64,000 bases of DNA from Luteococcus peritonei (GTDB taxonomy: Bacteria; Actinomycetota; Actinomycetes; Propionibacteriales; Propionibacteriaceae). Below the pieces are notes generated by a model. It ran no database searches and was not told the origin of the DNA. It worked only from the letters and a program-made list of their open reading frames with translations. Both the position numbers and the translations under genes were made by a program. The stretch lies in the NCBI RefSeq assembly GCF_039526385.1, contig NZ_BAAAIX010000007.1, forward strand, positions 1 through 64,000, in the 5' to 3' direction. This document shows positions 25,052 through 33,953 of this stretch, piece by piece (position 1 is the stretch's first letter; each line of letters opens with the position of its first letter).

Positions 25052-26725
25052 ATGACTGCACCGGTTGATCCCACCACCACCTCCGCCTGGGCGGAGCTCA
25101 CGAAGCTGCACGAGGGCTTCACCCCTGACCTCAAGGGAGCCTTCGCCTCCGACCCGGAGCGCGCGCAGCGCTTCACCTTCGACGCGGCCGACCTGCACGT
25201 CGACCTGTCCAAGAACTTCCTCGACGACGAGATCCTCGCCGCCCTGCTGAAGCTGGCCGACGAGGTCAAGATCGCCGAGCGCCGCGAGGCCATGTACACC
25301 GGCGAGCACATCAACGTGACCGAGGACCGCGCCGTGCTGCACACCGCGCTGCGCCTGCCCTCGGACGCCCAGCTCGAGGTGGACGGCCAGGACGTCGTCG
25401 CCGACGTGCACCAGACCCTGGCCAAGATCCACGACTTCGCCGAGCAGGTGCGTGGCGGCTCCTGGACCGGCATCACCGGCCGCCCGATCAGCACCGTGGT
25501 CAATATCGGCATCGGCGGCTCGGACCTGGGCCCCGTGATGGTCTACGAGGCGCTCAAGCCCTACGTGAAGGCGGGCCTGGAGTGCCGCTTCGTGTCCAAC
25601 ATCGATCCCACCGACATGGCGGAGAAGACCAAGGACCTCGACCCCGAGACCACGCTGTTCATCGTCGCCTCCAAGACCTTCACCACCCTGGAGACCCTCA
25701 CCAATGCCCGCCTGGCGCGCGAGTGGCTGCTGGGCAGGCTCAAGGACTCCGGCGCCGTCACCGACGAGGCCAGCTCCACCGAGGCCGTCAAGAAGCACTT
25801 CGTGGCCGTCTCCACCGCCCTGGACAAGGTGGAGGCCTTCGGCATCGACCCGAACAACGCCTTCGGTTTCTGGAACTGGGTGGGCGGGCGCTACTCCGTC
25901 GACTCCGCGGTGGGCACCGTGCTGGCCGTCGCGCTGGGCAAGCAGGCCTTCACCGAGTTCCTGTCCGGCTTCCATGCCATCGACGAGCACTTCCGCACCG
26001 CCGAGGCCGAGCAGAACGTGCCGCTGCTGATGGGCCTGCTCAACGTCTGGTACGTGAACTTCTTCCAGGCCGCCAGCCACGCCGTGCTGCCCTATGCGCA
26101 GTACCTGCACCGCTTCCCGGCCTACCTGCAGCAGCTCACGATGGAGTCCAACGGCAAGTCCGTGCGCTGGGACGGCAGCGCCGTCACCACCGACACCGGC
26201 GAGATCTTCTGGGGCGAGCCCGGCACCAACGGCCAGCACGCCTTCTACCAGCTGATCCACCAGGGCACCCGGCTGATCCCGGCCGACTTCATCGCGGTGG
26301 CCACCCCCGCCAACCCGCTCAAGGACGGCGAGACCGATGTCCACGAGCTCTTCCTGTCCAACTTCTTCGCGCAGACCGCGGCACTGGCCTTCGGCAAGAC
26401 CGCCGACGAGGTGCGCGCCGAGGGCACCGCGGAGGCCGTGGTCCCCGCCCGTGTCTTCGAGGGCAACCGCCCCACCACCTCGATCATGGCCCCGGCCCTG
26501 ACCCCGGGCGTGGTGGGTCAGCTGATCGCCCTCTACGAGCACATCACCTTCGTCGAGGGCGTGGTCTGGGGCATCGACTCCTTCGACCAGTGGGGCGTCG
26601 AGCTCGGCAAGCAGCTGGCCCTCAAGATCGCCCCGGCCGTCCAGGGCGACGAGGCCGCCAAGGCCGAGCAGGACTCCTCCACGCAGTCCCTGATCGACTA
26701 CTACCTGGCCAACCGCAAGCGCTGA
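25052..26725 (+). CDS. pgi: glucose-6-phosphate isomerase
   Basis: A 557-residue glycolytic enzyme interconverting glucose-6-phosphate and fructose-6-phosphate. Family signatures are NIGIGGSDLGPVMV, FIVASKTFTTLETLTNA, GGRYSVDSAVG and the C-terminal GVVWGIDSFDQWGVELGK. The length is normal, and codon use matches the neighbours. It is monocistronic with its own terminator. The lacZ gene beside it would feed glucose into this step, but the two are divergent and nothing shows co-regulation. Confidence 0.96.
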   Translation: MTAPVDPTTTSAWAELTKLHEGFTPDLKGAFASDPERAQRFTFDAADLHVDLSKNFLDDEILAALLKLADEVKIAERREAMYTGEHINVTEDRAVLHTALRLPSDAQLEVDGQDVVADVHQTLAKIHDFAEQVRGGSWTGITGRPISTVVNIGIGGSDLGPVMVYEALKPYVKAGLECRFVSNIDPTDMAEKTKDLDPETTLFIVASKTFTTLETLTNARLAREWLLGRLKDSGAVTDEASSTEAVKKHFVAVSTALDKVEAFGIDPNNAFGFWNWVGGRYSVDSAVGTVLAVALGKQAFTEFLSGFHAIDEHFRTAEAEQNVPLLMGLLNVWYVNFFQAASHAVLPYAQYLHRFPAYLQQLTMESNGKSVRWDGSAVTTDTGEIFWGEPGTNGQHAFYQLIHQGTRLIPADFIAVATPANPLKDGETDVHELFLSNFFAQTAALAFGKTADEVRAEGTAEAVVPARVFEGNRPTTSIMAPALTPGVVGQLIALYEHITFVEGVVWGIDSFDQWGVELGKQLALKIAPAVQGDEAAKAEQDSSTQSLIDYYLANRKR

Positions 26726-26741
26726 ACGCGGCGTGGCTGCA

Positions 26742-26773
26742 GCGCCCCCGTCCGGACCCTCCGGGCGGGGGCG
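26742..26773. terminator. hairpin terminator
   Basis: GCGCCCCCG and CGGGGGCGC form the stem, with a smaller TCCGGA/TCCGGG pairing inside. It begins 16 bp after the pgi stop. Confidence 0.8.
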
Positions 26774-26799
26774 CCGTCGTGCTCGCCTAGATTGGGGGC

Positions 26800-27492
26800 A
26801 TGACCTTGCCCCGCCCCTCCTCGGCCCGCCTGCTCGGCACCACCCTGCTGGCCGGCGCCGGCGCGACGGTCCTGCTGGTGGGCGGACTGGGCGCGGGGGT
26901 GCAACTGCTCACGCGGGGGCGGATCCTGGACGCCGATGCGCTGGCGGCGCTGCCACGGCCCCCGCGCGTGGCGCTGGTGCTCGGTGCCGAGGTGCTCTCC
27001 GACGGGCGTCCCTCCCGCTACCTGCGCGCCCGACTGGACCTGGCCGCCACGCTGCACCGACGCGGCCTGGTGGACGTCCTGCTGGTCAGCGGTGACAACG
27101 GGGAGAAGCACTACAACGAGCCCGAGGGGATGCGCCGCCACCTGGAGCAGGCGGGCATCCCGCCCGAGGACATCGTCGCTGACCATGCCGGCTTCGACAC
27201 CTACGACTCCTGCCTGCGGGCCCGTGACATCTTCGGGGTGGAACGTCTGGTGGTGGTCAGCCAGAGCTACCACCTGCCCCGCGCGCTGGCCACCTGCCGG
27301 CTGCTGGGCATGGAGGCCTGGGGTGTCGGCGACGAGTCGGTGCGCCGCGTCCCGGGGCGGTGGCGACGCTACGTCGCCCGTGAGCAGCTGGCGAACGTCA
27401 AGATGCTGCTCGACATAACCTCCCGTCGCCCGGCCACCGCCGGCCCGCGGGAGACCTCCGTGGACCAGGCCCTCGCCCGACCTCGGGACTGA
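26800..27492 (+). CDS. SanA/YdcF-like DUF218 membrane protein
   Basis: A 230-residue protein with an N-terminal membrane helix (about 10-37) and an extracytoplasmic DUF218 domain. Diagnostic parts are VALVLGAEVLSDGRPSRYLRARLD, LLVSGDNGEKHYNEPEGMRRHL, DTYDSCLRARDIFG and SQSYHLPRALATCRLLG. E. coli SanA contributes to envelope barrier function and vancomycin resistance at high temperature; the enzymatic role of the family is unsettled. It sits next to the polysaccharide locus but reads separately with its own terminator. Confidence 0.85.
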   Translation: MTLPRPSSARLLGTTLLAGAGATVLLVGGLGAGVQLLTRGRILDADALAALPRPPRVALVLGAEVLSDGRPSRYLRARLDLAATLHRRGLVDVLLVSGDNGEKHYNEPEGMRRHLEQAGIPPEDIVADHAGFDTYDSCLRARDIFGVERLVVVSQSYHLPRALATCRLLGMEAWGVGDESVRRVPGRWRRYVAREQLANVKMLLDITSRRPATAGPRETSVDQALARPRD

Positions 27493-27560
27493 CCCGCCCG
27501 GAACTGGCGTGGTCCCGGGAGTGATGCGGTCCCGGGGCTGATCCCAGGCGCAAAGAAACC

Positions 27561-27590
27561 GTGCCGCCAGCCCCGAAGGGCTGGCGGCAC
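27561..27590. terminator. bidirectional hairpin terminator
   Basis: A perfect 13-bp stem (GTGCCGCCAGCCC and complement) with CGAA loop, between the convergent SanA-like and sugar transferase genes. Confidence 0.92.
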
Positions 27591-27647
27591 GTCCAGTGGG
27601 TGGTGCTGGTTCTGGGGTGGGCCGGCGGTGCCGGCCCGGGAGGTGGC

Positions 27648-29105
27648 TCAGTAGGCGCCGTTGCTGAAGAGCACGGCCTTCACGGTCTGCGCCATGATCG
27701 ACAGGTCCTGGGTCATGGACCAGTTGTCGACGTAGTAGAGGTCCAGGCGCACGGTGTCGTCCCAGCTCAGGTTCGAGCGGCCGGAGACCTGCCACAGGCC
27801 GGTCAGGCCGGGGCGCACCTCGAGGCGACGGTTCACGTGCGGGGCGTAGAGCGCGACCTCCTTGGGCAGCGCGGGACGCGGGCCGATCAGCGACATGTCG
27901 CCGCGCAGCACGTTCCACAGCTGGGGGAGCTCGTCGATGGAGAAGCGGCGGATGAAGTTGCCGATCTTCGTGATGCGCGGGTCGTTCTCCATCTTGAACA
28001 TGACCTCGTTCGGGCCCTGGTTCTGCAGGGTCTTGAGCACCTCTTCGGCATTGGTGACCATGGAGCGGAACTTCAGCATCTCGAAGTGCTCGCCGCCCTT
28101 GCCCACGCGGACCTGCTTGAAGATGATCGGGCCGCCGTCGTCCAGCTTGATGGCCAGGGCGGTGGCGATCAGCACCGGGCTGGCCGCCAGCAGCACCAGG
28201 GCGGCACCGATGATGTCGAAGGTGCGCTTCATCCAGCGTCCGGCCTGCTGGGTCGACGGGGGCTCCACCATCACCAGCGGGATGCCCGCCACCGGGCGCA
28301 CCTGGATGCGCTGGGAGGCGATGTCGGTCAGGGCCGGGGCCACGACCATCTGCGCGTGGTGCGACTCCAGCGCCCAGGCCATCCGGCGGAAGCCGCGGGA
28401 GGAGGGGAAGGAGCCGTCGGCGAAGATGACGATGTCGATGTCGCGCTGGTCCACCACGTCGATGGCCTCGTCCACGGTGCCCAGCACCGGCAGGTCGAGG
28501 TTGCCGCGGGCGACGCCGTCGGGCAGCAGGGCGCCCACCACGTAGTAGCCCAGCCAGGTCTCGCGCTGGGCGACGGTGAGGATCTCCTGGATGTTCTGCG
28601 GGTTGCCGGCCAGCACGACGCGACGGGTCAGCCAGTTGCGGCGGCGCAGCAGGTGCATGGCACGGCGCACCATCCAGCGGGTCAGCACCAGCAAGGGCGT
28701 CCCGATGGTGAACAGCAGGATGTAGAAGCCGCGCGACAGGTCGAACTTCGTCAGGTAGCAGACGATGCCGATGAAGGCGGCCGCCAGCAGGCTGGCGTGC
28801 ATGGTGCGCGCGTACTCGTCGGTGCCGGCGCCCAGATTCTTGTCCGAGTAGGCCCCGGCGGCGGCCAGGCAGCCCAGCCAGATCACCACGGCCAGCGGCC
28901 ACAGGGTCGAGACCGGGTACTGGACGTAGCCCAGGTCAGCGAAACCCGGGACGTTGTTGCGGAAGGCCACCGCGATCAGCGTGGCCAGCAGGATCGTCAG
29001 GGCGTCCGCCAGGACCATGATGGCCTTGGTGAACACCAGTGATCGTTGAGTCATGCGACGCGGAATCCGCAGTCGGCTGTGCCCCACGTTGTTCTTCAAC
29101 AGCAT
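27648..29105 (-). CDS. polyprenyl-phosphate sugar-1-phosphate transferase (initiating)
   Basis: A 485-residue PHPT-type enzyme that loads the first sugar phosphate onto undecaprenyl phosphate to start repeat-unit synthesis. Four to five N-terminal helices (about 25-155) and a Rossmann-like CoA-binding-type domain (165-270) precede the catalytic Bac_transf domain (about 285-485), which has one membrane helix, then RVGKGGEHFEMLKFRSM, DELPQLWNVLRGDMSLIGPRP and RPGLTGLWQVSGR. The resemblance to WbaP/WcaJ/CpsE is clear but sugar specificity is not. It reads apart from the main polysaccharide genes. Confidence 0.93.
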   Translation of the reverse strand: MLLKNNVGHSRLRIPRRMTQRSLVFTKAIMVLADALTILLATLIAVAFRNNVPGFADLGYVQYPVSTLWPLAVVIWLGCLAAAGAYSDKNLGAGTDEYARTMHASLLAAAFIGIVCYLTKFDLSRGFYILLFTIGTPLLVLTRWMVRRAMHLLRRRNWLTRRVVLAGNPQNIQEILTVAQRETWLGYYVVGALLPDGVARGNLDLPVLGTVDEAIDVVDQRDIDIVIFADGSFPSSRGFRRMAWALESHHAQMVVAPALTDIASQRIQVRPVAGIPLVMVEPPSTQQAGRWMKRTFDIIGAALVLLAASPVLIATALAIKLDDGGPIIFKQVRVGKGGEHFEMLKFRSMVTNAEEVLKTLQNQGPNEVMFKMENDPRITKIGNFIRRFSIDELPQLWNVLRGDMSLIGPRPALPKEVALYAPHVNRRLEVRPGLTGLWQVSGRSNLSWDDTVRLDLYYVDNWSMTQDLSIMAQTVKAVLFSNGAY

Positions 29106-29481
29106 TGCTCCACCCCTGGAGACGGGTGGACGAACAAGAGGCCTGCGGTCCGTCGGACCGTGGCTCTCTTGACTCCCCCGAGTTCAAAAAAATGTGTCCG
29201 GACAGGATGTCCCTGCCAAGTCGTAGCCCCGGGTTCACGCAGAACGCCGAGTTCACTGTGGTGAGTCTAACGGCTGGGCCCGCCCCCCGCAGGCCGCGGT
29301 CAGCCTCCGCAAACTCGCTCAGTCACTGTGACGGAAGGCCGCACCGCCTTGTCATGCGCTGTATGACGGGCATTCGACGGACTTGCGTGGTCGGCCGCTC
29401 GGGCCGTGGCATTCAGCATTCTCACAGCCAGCCCGCCCAGCTCTGCCCATTCGTCTGCCCGGAAGGAACCGTTGGCATGCC
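29106..29481. other. intergenic region upstream of the sugar transferase gene
   Basis: These 376 bp between two leftward genes have no convincing coding frame. They should hold the sugar transferase promoter. TGTCC-type half sites cluster at 29195-29212 (TGTCCGGACA, then GGA, then TGTCC), and TCACTGTGA lies at 29323-29331. I see no terminator for the transferase's upstream neighbour; ugd reads into this gap from the right. Confidence 0.45.
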
Positions 29482-30822
29482 TCACCAGGCGGCGACGCCG
29501 CGTCCCATGCCCTGGTAGTTCCAGCCGGCCCGGTGCCAACGGTGCGGATCCAGCACGTTGCGGCCGTCGATGATATTGGCCGCACGGACCCGCCCGATCA
29601 GCTCCGCCGGGTCGAGCTGCGTGAACTCCTTCCACTCGGTGAGCACCATCACCAGGTCGGCATTGCGCACCGCCTGCTCCACGCTGTCGACCACGTGCAG
29701 GTCGGGCCGCGCCTGACGCAGTGCCTGACCGGCCGCGGGATCGGTGATCACCACGTCGGCGCCCCGGGCCCACAGCCGGGTGGCGATGTCCAGGGCGGGG
29801 GAGTCGCGCAGGTCGTCGCTGTCCGGCTTGAAGGCGGCGCCCAGCACGGCGATCTTGCGGCCCACCAGGCGGCCGCCGAACAGGTCCGCGGCCATCTCGA
29901 CGGCGGTCTCGCGTCGGCGCAGGTTGATGGCGTCCACCTCGCGCAGGAAGGTGAGGGCCTGGTCGACGCCCAGCTCGCCGGCGCGGGCCATGAAGGCCCG
30001 GATGTCCTTGGGCAGGCAGCCGCCGCCGAAACCGATGCCGGCGCGCAGGAACTTGGGTCCGATCCGGTCGTCATGACCGATCGCCTCGGCCAACCGGGTG
30101 ACGTCGGCGCCGGTGGCGTCGCACAGCTCGGCCATCGCGTTGATGAAGCTGATCTTCGTGGCCAGGAAGGAGTTGGCGGCCACCTTCACCAGTTCGGCGG
30201 TGGGGTAGTTGGTGAGCAGGCGCGGGATCTCCTCGGCCAGCAGCTGGGCATAGCACTCGTCGAGGATGGCGACGAGTTGTTCGCCGCGCTCGTGCTCGTC
30301 GGGCAGGCCGTAGACGATCCGGTCCGGGTGCAGGGTGTCCTGCACCGCGAAGCCCTCGCGCAGGAATTCCGGATTCCAGATGACGTCGATGTCCTTGCCG
30401 CTGGCCTGGGCCCGCTCGGCCAGTTGGGCGGCGGTGCCGACAGGGACCGTCGACTTGCCGGCGATCAGGACCGGGCGGTCGCCGGAGGGCTGCGCATGCT
30501 CCAGGATCGTGTCCACCGCGGCGTTCACGTAGCGCATGTCCGCGGCATAGCGGCCCTGCATCTGGGGGGTGCCCACCCCGATGAAGTGGATCTCGGCATC
30601 GGCGATCTCGCGCGGGTCGGTGGTGAAACGCAACCGCCCGGAGGCCACGTTGCGCTGCAGCACCTCGGGGAAGCCGGGTTCGTGGAAGGGGCTCTCGCCG
30701 GCGGCCAGCTTGGCCACCTTCTTCTCGTCCACGTCGAGGCCGACCATCTCGTGGCCCAGCTCGGCCATGCAGGCGGCGTGCACGGCGCCCAGGTATCCGC
30801 AACCAATCGTCGACAAGCGCAT
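29482..30822 (-). CDS. UDP-glucose 6-dehydrogenase
   Basis: A 446-residue NAD-dependent enzyme that oxidises UDP-glucose to UDP-glucuronate, a precursor for acidic polysaccharides. The N-terminal Rossmann motif is IGCGYLGAVHAA. Catalytic elements are K213 (ELVKVAANSFLATKISFINAM) and the thiol nucleophile C269 (GIGFGGGCLPKD). The C-terminal domain has VLGAAFKPDSDDLRDSPAL and VMVLTEWKEF. It supports uronic acid in the polymer made by the locus. GDP-mannose dehydrogenase is a less likely alternative. Confidence 0.92.
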   Translation of the reverse strand: MRLSTIGCGYLGAVHAACMAELGHEMVGLDVDEKKVAKLAAGESPFHEPGFPEVLQRNVASGRLRFTTDPREIADAEIHFIGVGTPQMQGRYAADMRYVNAAVDTILEHAQPSGDRPVLIAGKSTVPVGTAAQLAERAQASGKDIDVIWNPEFLREGFAVQDTLHPDRIVYGLPDEHERGEQLVAILDECYAQLLAEEIPRLLTNYPTAELVKVAANSFLATKISFINAMAELCDATGADVTRLAEAIGHDDRIGPKFLRAGIGFGGGCLPKDIRAFMARAGELGVDQALTFLREVDAINLRRRETAVEMAADLFGGRLVGRKIAVLGAAFKPDSDDLRDSPALDIATRLWARGADVVITDPAAGQALRQARPDLHVVDSVEQAVRNADLVMVLTEWKEFTQLDPAELIGRVRAANIIDGRNVLDPHRWHRAGWNYQGMGRGVAAW

Positions 30823-30924
30823 GGTGACACCCTAGCCACGGCCACGTGACGAGGTGGGGTGGCCCTCTGCGGGAAGCACCGGGATTTCACGCAGCCGTCG
30901 TCCACGGGCCACCCGGGGACGCGA

Positions 30925-30959
30925 CGACGGGGCGCCCTGCCGTGCAGGACGCCCCGTCG
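30925..30959. terminator. hairpin terminator
   Basis: CGACGGGGCG and CGCCCCGTCG form a perfect 10-bp stem with an inner CCTG/CAGG pairing, 7 bp beyond the stop of the leftward aldo/keto reductase. Confidence 0.88.
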
Positions 30960-30966
30960 GGGTGGA

Positions 30967-31791
30967 TCAGAAGTCGGCGGTCTCCGGGTTGCCGCCCAGG
31001 CGGTTGCCCTCGTCGAGCCCCGTGATCTGGTCCATCTGCTCGCCGCTCAGCTCGAAGCCGAAGACGTCGAAGTTGCTGGCGATGCGCTCCGGGGTGACGG
31101 ACTTGGGGATCACCACGCGGCCCTCCTGCAGGTGCCAGCGGATGATGACCTGCGCCGGGCTGACGCCCAGCTCCTGGGCGATGGCGCCGATGGTCTCGTT
31201 GTCCAGGTCCTTGCTCTGGCCCAGCGGGCTCCACGCCTCGGTGACGATGTCGCGGTCGTCGAGGACGCGGCGCAGCTCGGCCTGCGCGAAGGTGGGATGC
31301 AGCTCCACCTGGTCGATCACCGGGGTCTCGCCGTTCAGCTTGGCCAGGTGCACCTCGTGGAAGTTGCTGACGCCGATGCTGGTGACCAGGCCCTCGGCCT
31401 TGAACTCCTGCATCGCGTCCCAGGCCTCGATGTAGCTCTCTCCGTACTTGACGGTGGCCGGCCAGTGGATCAGGTAGAGGTCGACGTGGTCCAGGCCGAG
31501 CTTGGTGAGGCTGGTCTCGATCGCCGTGCGGGCGTCACCGGCGGCGTGCGAGTCGTTCCACAGCTTGGTGGTGATGAACAGGTCCTCGCGGGCGATGCCG
31601 GACTCGGCCAGCGCCTTGCCGACGCCCTCCTCGTTGCCGTAGATGGCGGCGGTGTCGATGTGGCGGTAGCCCACCTCGAGCGCCTTGGTCACGGCCGGGG
31701 TGGCCTTGTCGTTCTCGACCTGCCAGACGCCGAAGCCGAGCTGGGGGATCTTCTTGCCGTCGTTGAAGGTGATCTGCGGCACGGTGGTCAT
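30967..31791 (-). CDS. aldo/keto reductase (2,5-diketo-D-gluconate reductase-like)
   Basis: A 274-residue NADPH-dependent reductase. The tetrad is intact: D46 and Y51 (HIDTAAIYGNE), K76 (ITTKLWND) and H109 (YLIHWPA). Cofactor-binding VVIPKSVTPERIASNFDVF marks the C-terminus. Form and length match the AKR5 group, which includes 2,5-diketo-D-gluconate reductases and general aldehyde reductases. It is only distantly similar to the reductase at 4259. It is monocistronic, between ugd and the osmoprotectant operon. Confidence 0.9.
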   Translation of the reverse strand: MTTVPQITFNDGKKIPQLGFGVWQVENDKATPAVTKALEVGYRHIDTAAIYGNEEGVGKALAESGIAREDLFITTKLWNDSHAAGDARTAIETSLTKLGLDHVDLYLIHWPATVKYGESYIEAWDAMQEFKAEGLVTSIGVSNFHEVHLAKLNGETPVIDQVELHPTFAQAELRRVLDDRDIVTEAWSPLGQSKDLDNETIGAIAQELGVSPAQVIIRWHLQEGRVVIPKSVTPERIASNFDVFGFELSGEQMDQITGLDEGNRLGGNPETADF

Positions 31792-31855
31792 GGTTCTCCT
31801 CGTGGTGTCGGTACTTCTCGTGGGTTCGGGTGGTTGCGGGGCCCGGAGCGGGCTC

Positions 31856-32380
31856 TCAGGCGCGGCGCTCCAGCAGGCCCTTGAGGTAGGCCGCCTGGCC
31901 CAGGTGCTGGGTGATGTCGTTCACGACGCTCACCAGCCGCACCCCGGCCGTGACCGGCGGGTCCCACTGGTCGTCGACGACGGCGTCCAGGGCCTGGTCG
32001 TCGAGCTGCTCCAGCAGGGCTGCGGTGGCCCGGTGCACCTCAGCGTAGTAGTCGGCCAGCAGCTGGGCATCGGCCTGGAAGGCCGCCACGTCCGCGCTCT
32101 CCTGGCCGTAGCCGATGGCCTCGTCGGGATAGGGCAGTGCGAAGCGTTCCCGCCAGCCCTGGTCCCACACCTGCTGGGCGCCGTCCAGGCCGAGCGCGGC
32201 GGCCACACCGCTGGTGTGGTCGTCCTCGACGCGGGCCAGGTGCCAGACCAGCCAGCCGACCGGGTTGGCCTGCGCGTCGGCGCGCCAGGCGAGCTGGTCG
32301 CGGTCCAGGCCGTCGAGCAGCCCGGGCAGGGACTCCGCGATGCGTGCGAAGCCGTCGCCGAGGATCTTGGTGCCGTTCAC
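31856..32380 (-). CDS. DUF664/DinB-like four-helix protein
   Basis: A 174-residue protein of the DinB/DUF664 superfamily, which includes mycothiol- or bacillithiol-dependent S-transferases. Three histidines that could bind metal are placed as in the family: VWHLARVEDDH in helix 2 and ITQHLGQAAYLKGLL in the last helix. The gene is the last of a leftward operon; its ATG overlaps the stop of the substrate-binding protein gene (ATGA). The link to osmoprotectant uptake is unclear. A thiol-dependent stress role is an inference. Confidence 0.75.
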   Translation of the reverse strand: MNGTKILGDGFARIAESLPGLLDGLDRDQLAWRADAQANPVGWLVWHLARVEDDHTSGVAAALGLDGAQQVWDQGWRERFALPYPDEAIGYGQESADVAAFQADAQLLADYYAEVHRATAALLEQLDDQALDAVVDDQWDPPVTAGVRLVSVVNDITQHLGQAAYLKGLLERRA

Positions 32381-33282
32381 TTCACGATTCCTTCCTTGGC
32401 CAGCCAGGCCTTGGCGATGACTGCCGAGCTCTTCTGCTCGGTCACGCTCTGGGCGTTGAGCTGGACCAGTTCATCGGTGGTGAGCCGGGAGTTCACCAGC
32501 TCCATGATGCTGCCCGCGTCCGCGCCCACCTTCGGGCCGACCACCGGCACCACGTTCTGCGGCAGCACCAGGTTCTTCGGGTCCGAGAGGGTGACCAGGC
32601 CCTTGGCCTTGATCGAGGGGTCGGCGGAGTAGATGTCGGCCACCTGCACCTTGCCGTCCACCAGGGCCTTGACGGTCAGTGGGCCGCCCGAGTCCTCCAC
32701 CGGCAGCACGGTGGCATCGACGCCGTAGGTGCTCTTCAGGCCGCTGGGGCCGTAGGGACGCTTGGTGAGCTCGGAGTTGCCGGCCACCTTCACGCTGCCC
32801 AGCCTGCTGAGGTCGGCGATGGTCTTCAGGTCGTACTTCTTGGCGGTGGCGGCGGTCACGTTGTAGGAGTCCTGGTCGCTGGCGGCGGCCGGCTCCAGCA
32901 CCATCAGGCCGCTGGGCACCTTCTCGCGCAGCGCCGCGGTGATCTCCTGCGCGGTGCGGGCGGTGGCCTGCTTGTCGTAGTACTGCAGCAGGTTGCCCAG
33001 GTACTCGGGGACCACGTCGATCCGCCCGGCGGCCAGCTCCGGCAGGTAGATCTCGCGCTGGCCGATCTGGTAGCTGCGGGTGATCTTCCAGCCGCGGCTC
33101 TCCAGCGCCTGCGCGTACAGCTCGGCCACGATCTCGTTCGAGTAGTACTGCTGCGAGCCGATCACCAGCTCCTTGGAGGCCTGCCCGCCCGCGACGCCCT
33201 GCTGGGTGCCGAGCGGGTCTGAGCTGGCGCAGCCGGTGAGCACCAGCACCAGGGCGATCAGGGGTGCGAGCAGGCGTCTCAT
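32377..33282 (-). CDS. osmoprotectant ABC transporter substrate-binding lipoprotein
   Basis: A 301-residue extracytoplasmic receptor of the OpuC/ProX type. A lipoprotein signal peptide ends at LVLTGC (Cys about 17). The body has the QBP-II fold of glycine betaine/choline/carnitine binding proteins: VIGSQQYYSNEIVAELYAQ, RIDVVPEYLGNLLQYY and VADIYSADPSIKAKGLVTL. Aromatic residues placed there usually form the cage for quaternary amines. ATG 33282 overlaps the permease stop and has GGAGGAGAA upstream. Confidence 0.9.
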   Translation of the reverse strand: MRRLLAPLIALVLVLTGCASSDPLGTQQGVAGGQASKELVIGSQQYYSNEIVAELYAQALESRGWKITRSYQIGQREIYLPELAAGRIDVVPEYLGNLLQYYDKQATARTAQEITAALREKVPSGLMVLEPAAASDQDSYNVTAATAKKYDLKTIADLSRLGSVKVAGNSELTKRPYGPSGLKSTYGVDATVLPVEDSGGPLTVKALVDGKVQVADIYSADPSIKAKGLVTLSDPKNLVLPQNVVPVVGPKVGADAGSIMELVNSRLTTDELVQLNAQSVTEQKSSAVIAKAWLAKEGIVK

Positions 33283-33953
33283 CGGTTCTCCTCCGGGGTG
33301 GGATTGCGGTGGTGCAGCAGGCGGGTGGCCAGCTCGAAGAGCAGTTCGAGGGCGATGGCCAGCAGCACCACCAGGGCCGAGGCGGCCAGCATCTGCGGAT
33401 AGTCCTGGGTCTTGAGACCCAGGAAGAGGTCGCGGCCCAGCCCGCCGGCACCGACATAGGCCGCCAGCGTGGCGGTGGAGACCACCTGCAGCGTGGCCGA
33501 GCGCAGCCCGCCCAGCAGCAAGGGCAGGCCCAGCGGGGCCTCCACCCGGCTCAGCACCTGCCACTCAGTCATGCCCTGGGCCCGGGCGGCGTCCACCGTG
33601 ACGGGGTTCACCGCCTCGATGCCGGCATAGGCGCCGGCCAGCACGGAGGGCACCGCGAGCAGCACCAGGGCGATCATCGGGGCCTTGAGCCCGACGCCGA
33701 GCCAGAGCCCCAGCAGGGTGACCAGACCAAGGCTCGGCAGGGCACGGGCGGCGCCGGAACTGCCCACGGCCAGGTCGCGGAAGCGGCGGGTGTGGCCCAC
33801 CAGGTAGCCCAGCGGGATGCCGATGGCGGCGGCCAGGCCCACCGCGAGCACGGTGTAACCCAGGTGCTGCAGCAGGTGGGCGGGCCAGCCCTCGGACCCC
33901 TGCCGGTTGGCGGGATCCAGCAGCCAGTGCCAGGCCTCGACGAAGAAGTTCAT
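33279..33953 (-). CDS. osmoprotectant ABC transporter permease
   Basis: A 224-residue inner-membrane subunit of the OpuC-type importer, with about five to six helices. The BPD_transp_1 coupling motif is recognisable as NPVTVDAARAQGMTEWQVLSRVEAPLGLPLLLGG. The N-terminal HWLLDPANRQGSEGW segment is typical of the subunit often called OpuCD. It overlaps both neighbours by 4 nt, so it is translated coupled to the second permease. Confidence 0.9.
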   Translation of the reverse strand: MNFFVEAWHWLLDPANRQGSEGWPAHLLQHLGYTVLAVGLAAAIGIPLGYLVGHTRRFRDLAVGSSGAARALPSLGLVTLLGLWLGVGLKAPMIALVLLAVPSVLAGAYAGIEAVNPVTVDAARAQGMTEWQVLSRVEAPLGLPLLLGGLRSATLQVVSTATLAAYVGAGGLGRDLFLGLKTQDYPQMLAASALVVLLAIALELLFELATRLLHHRNPTPEENR

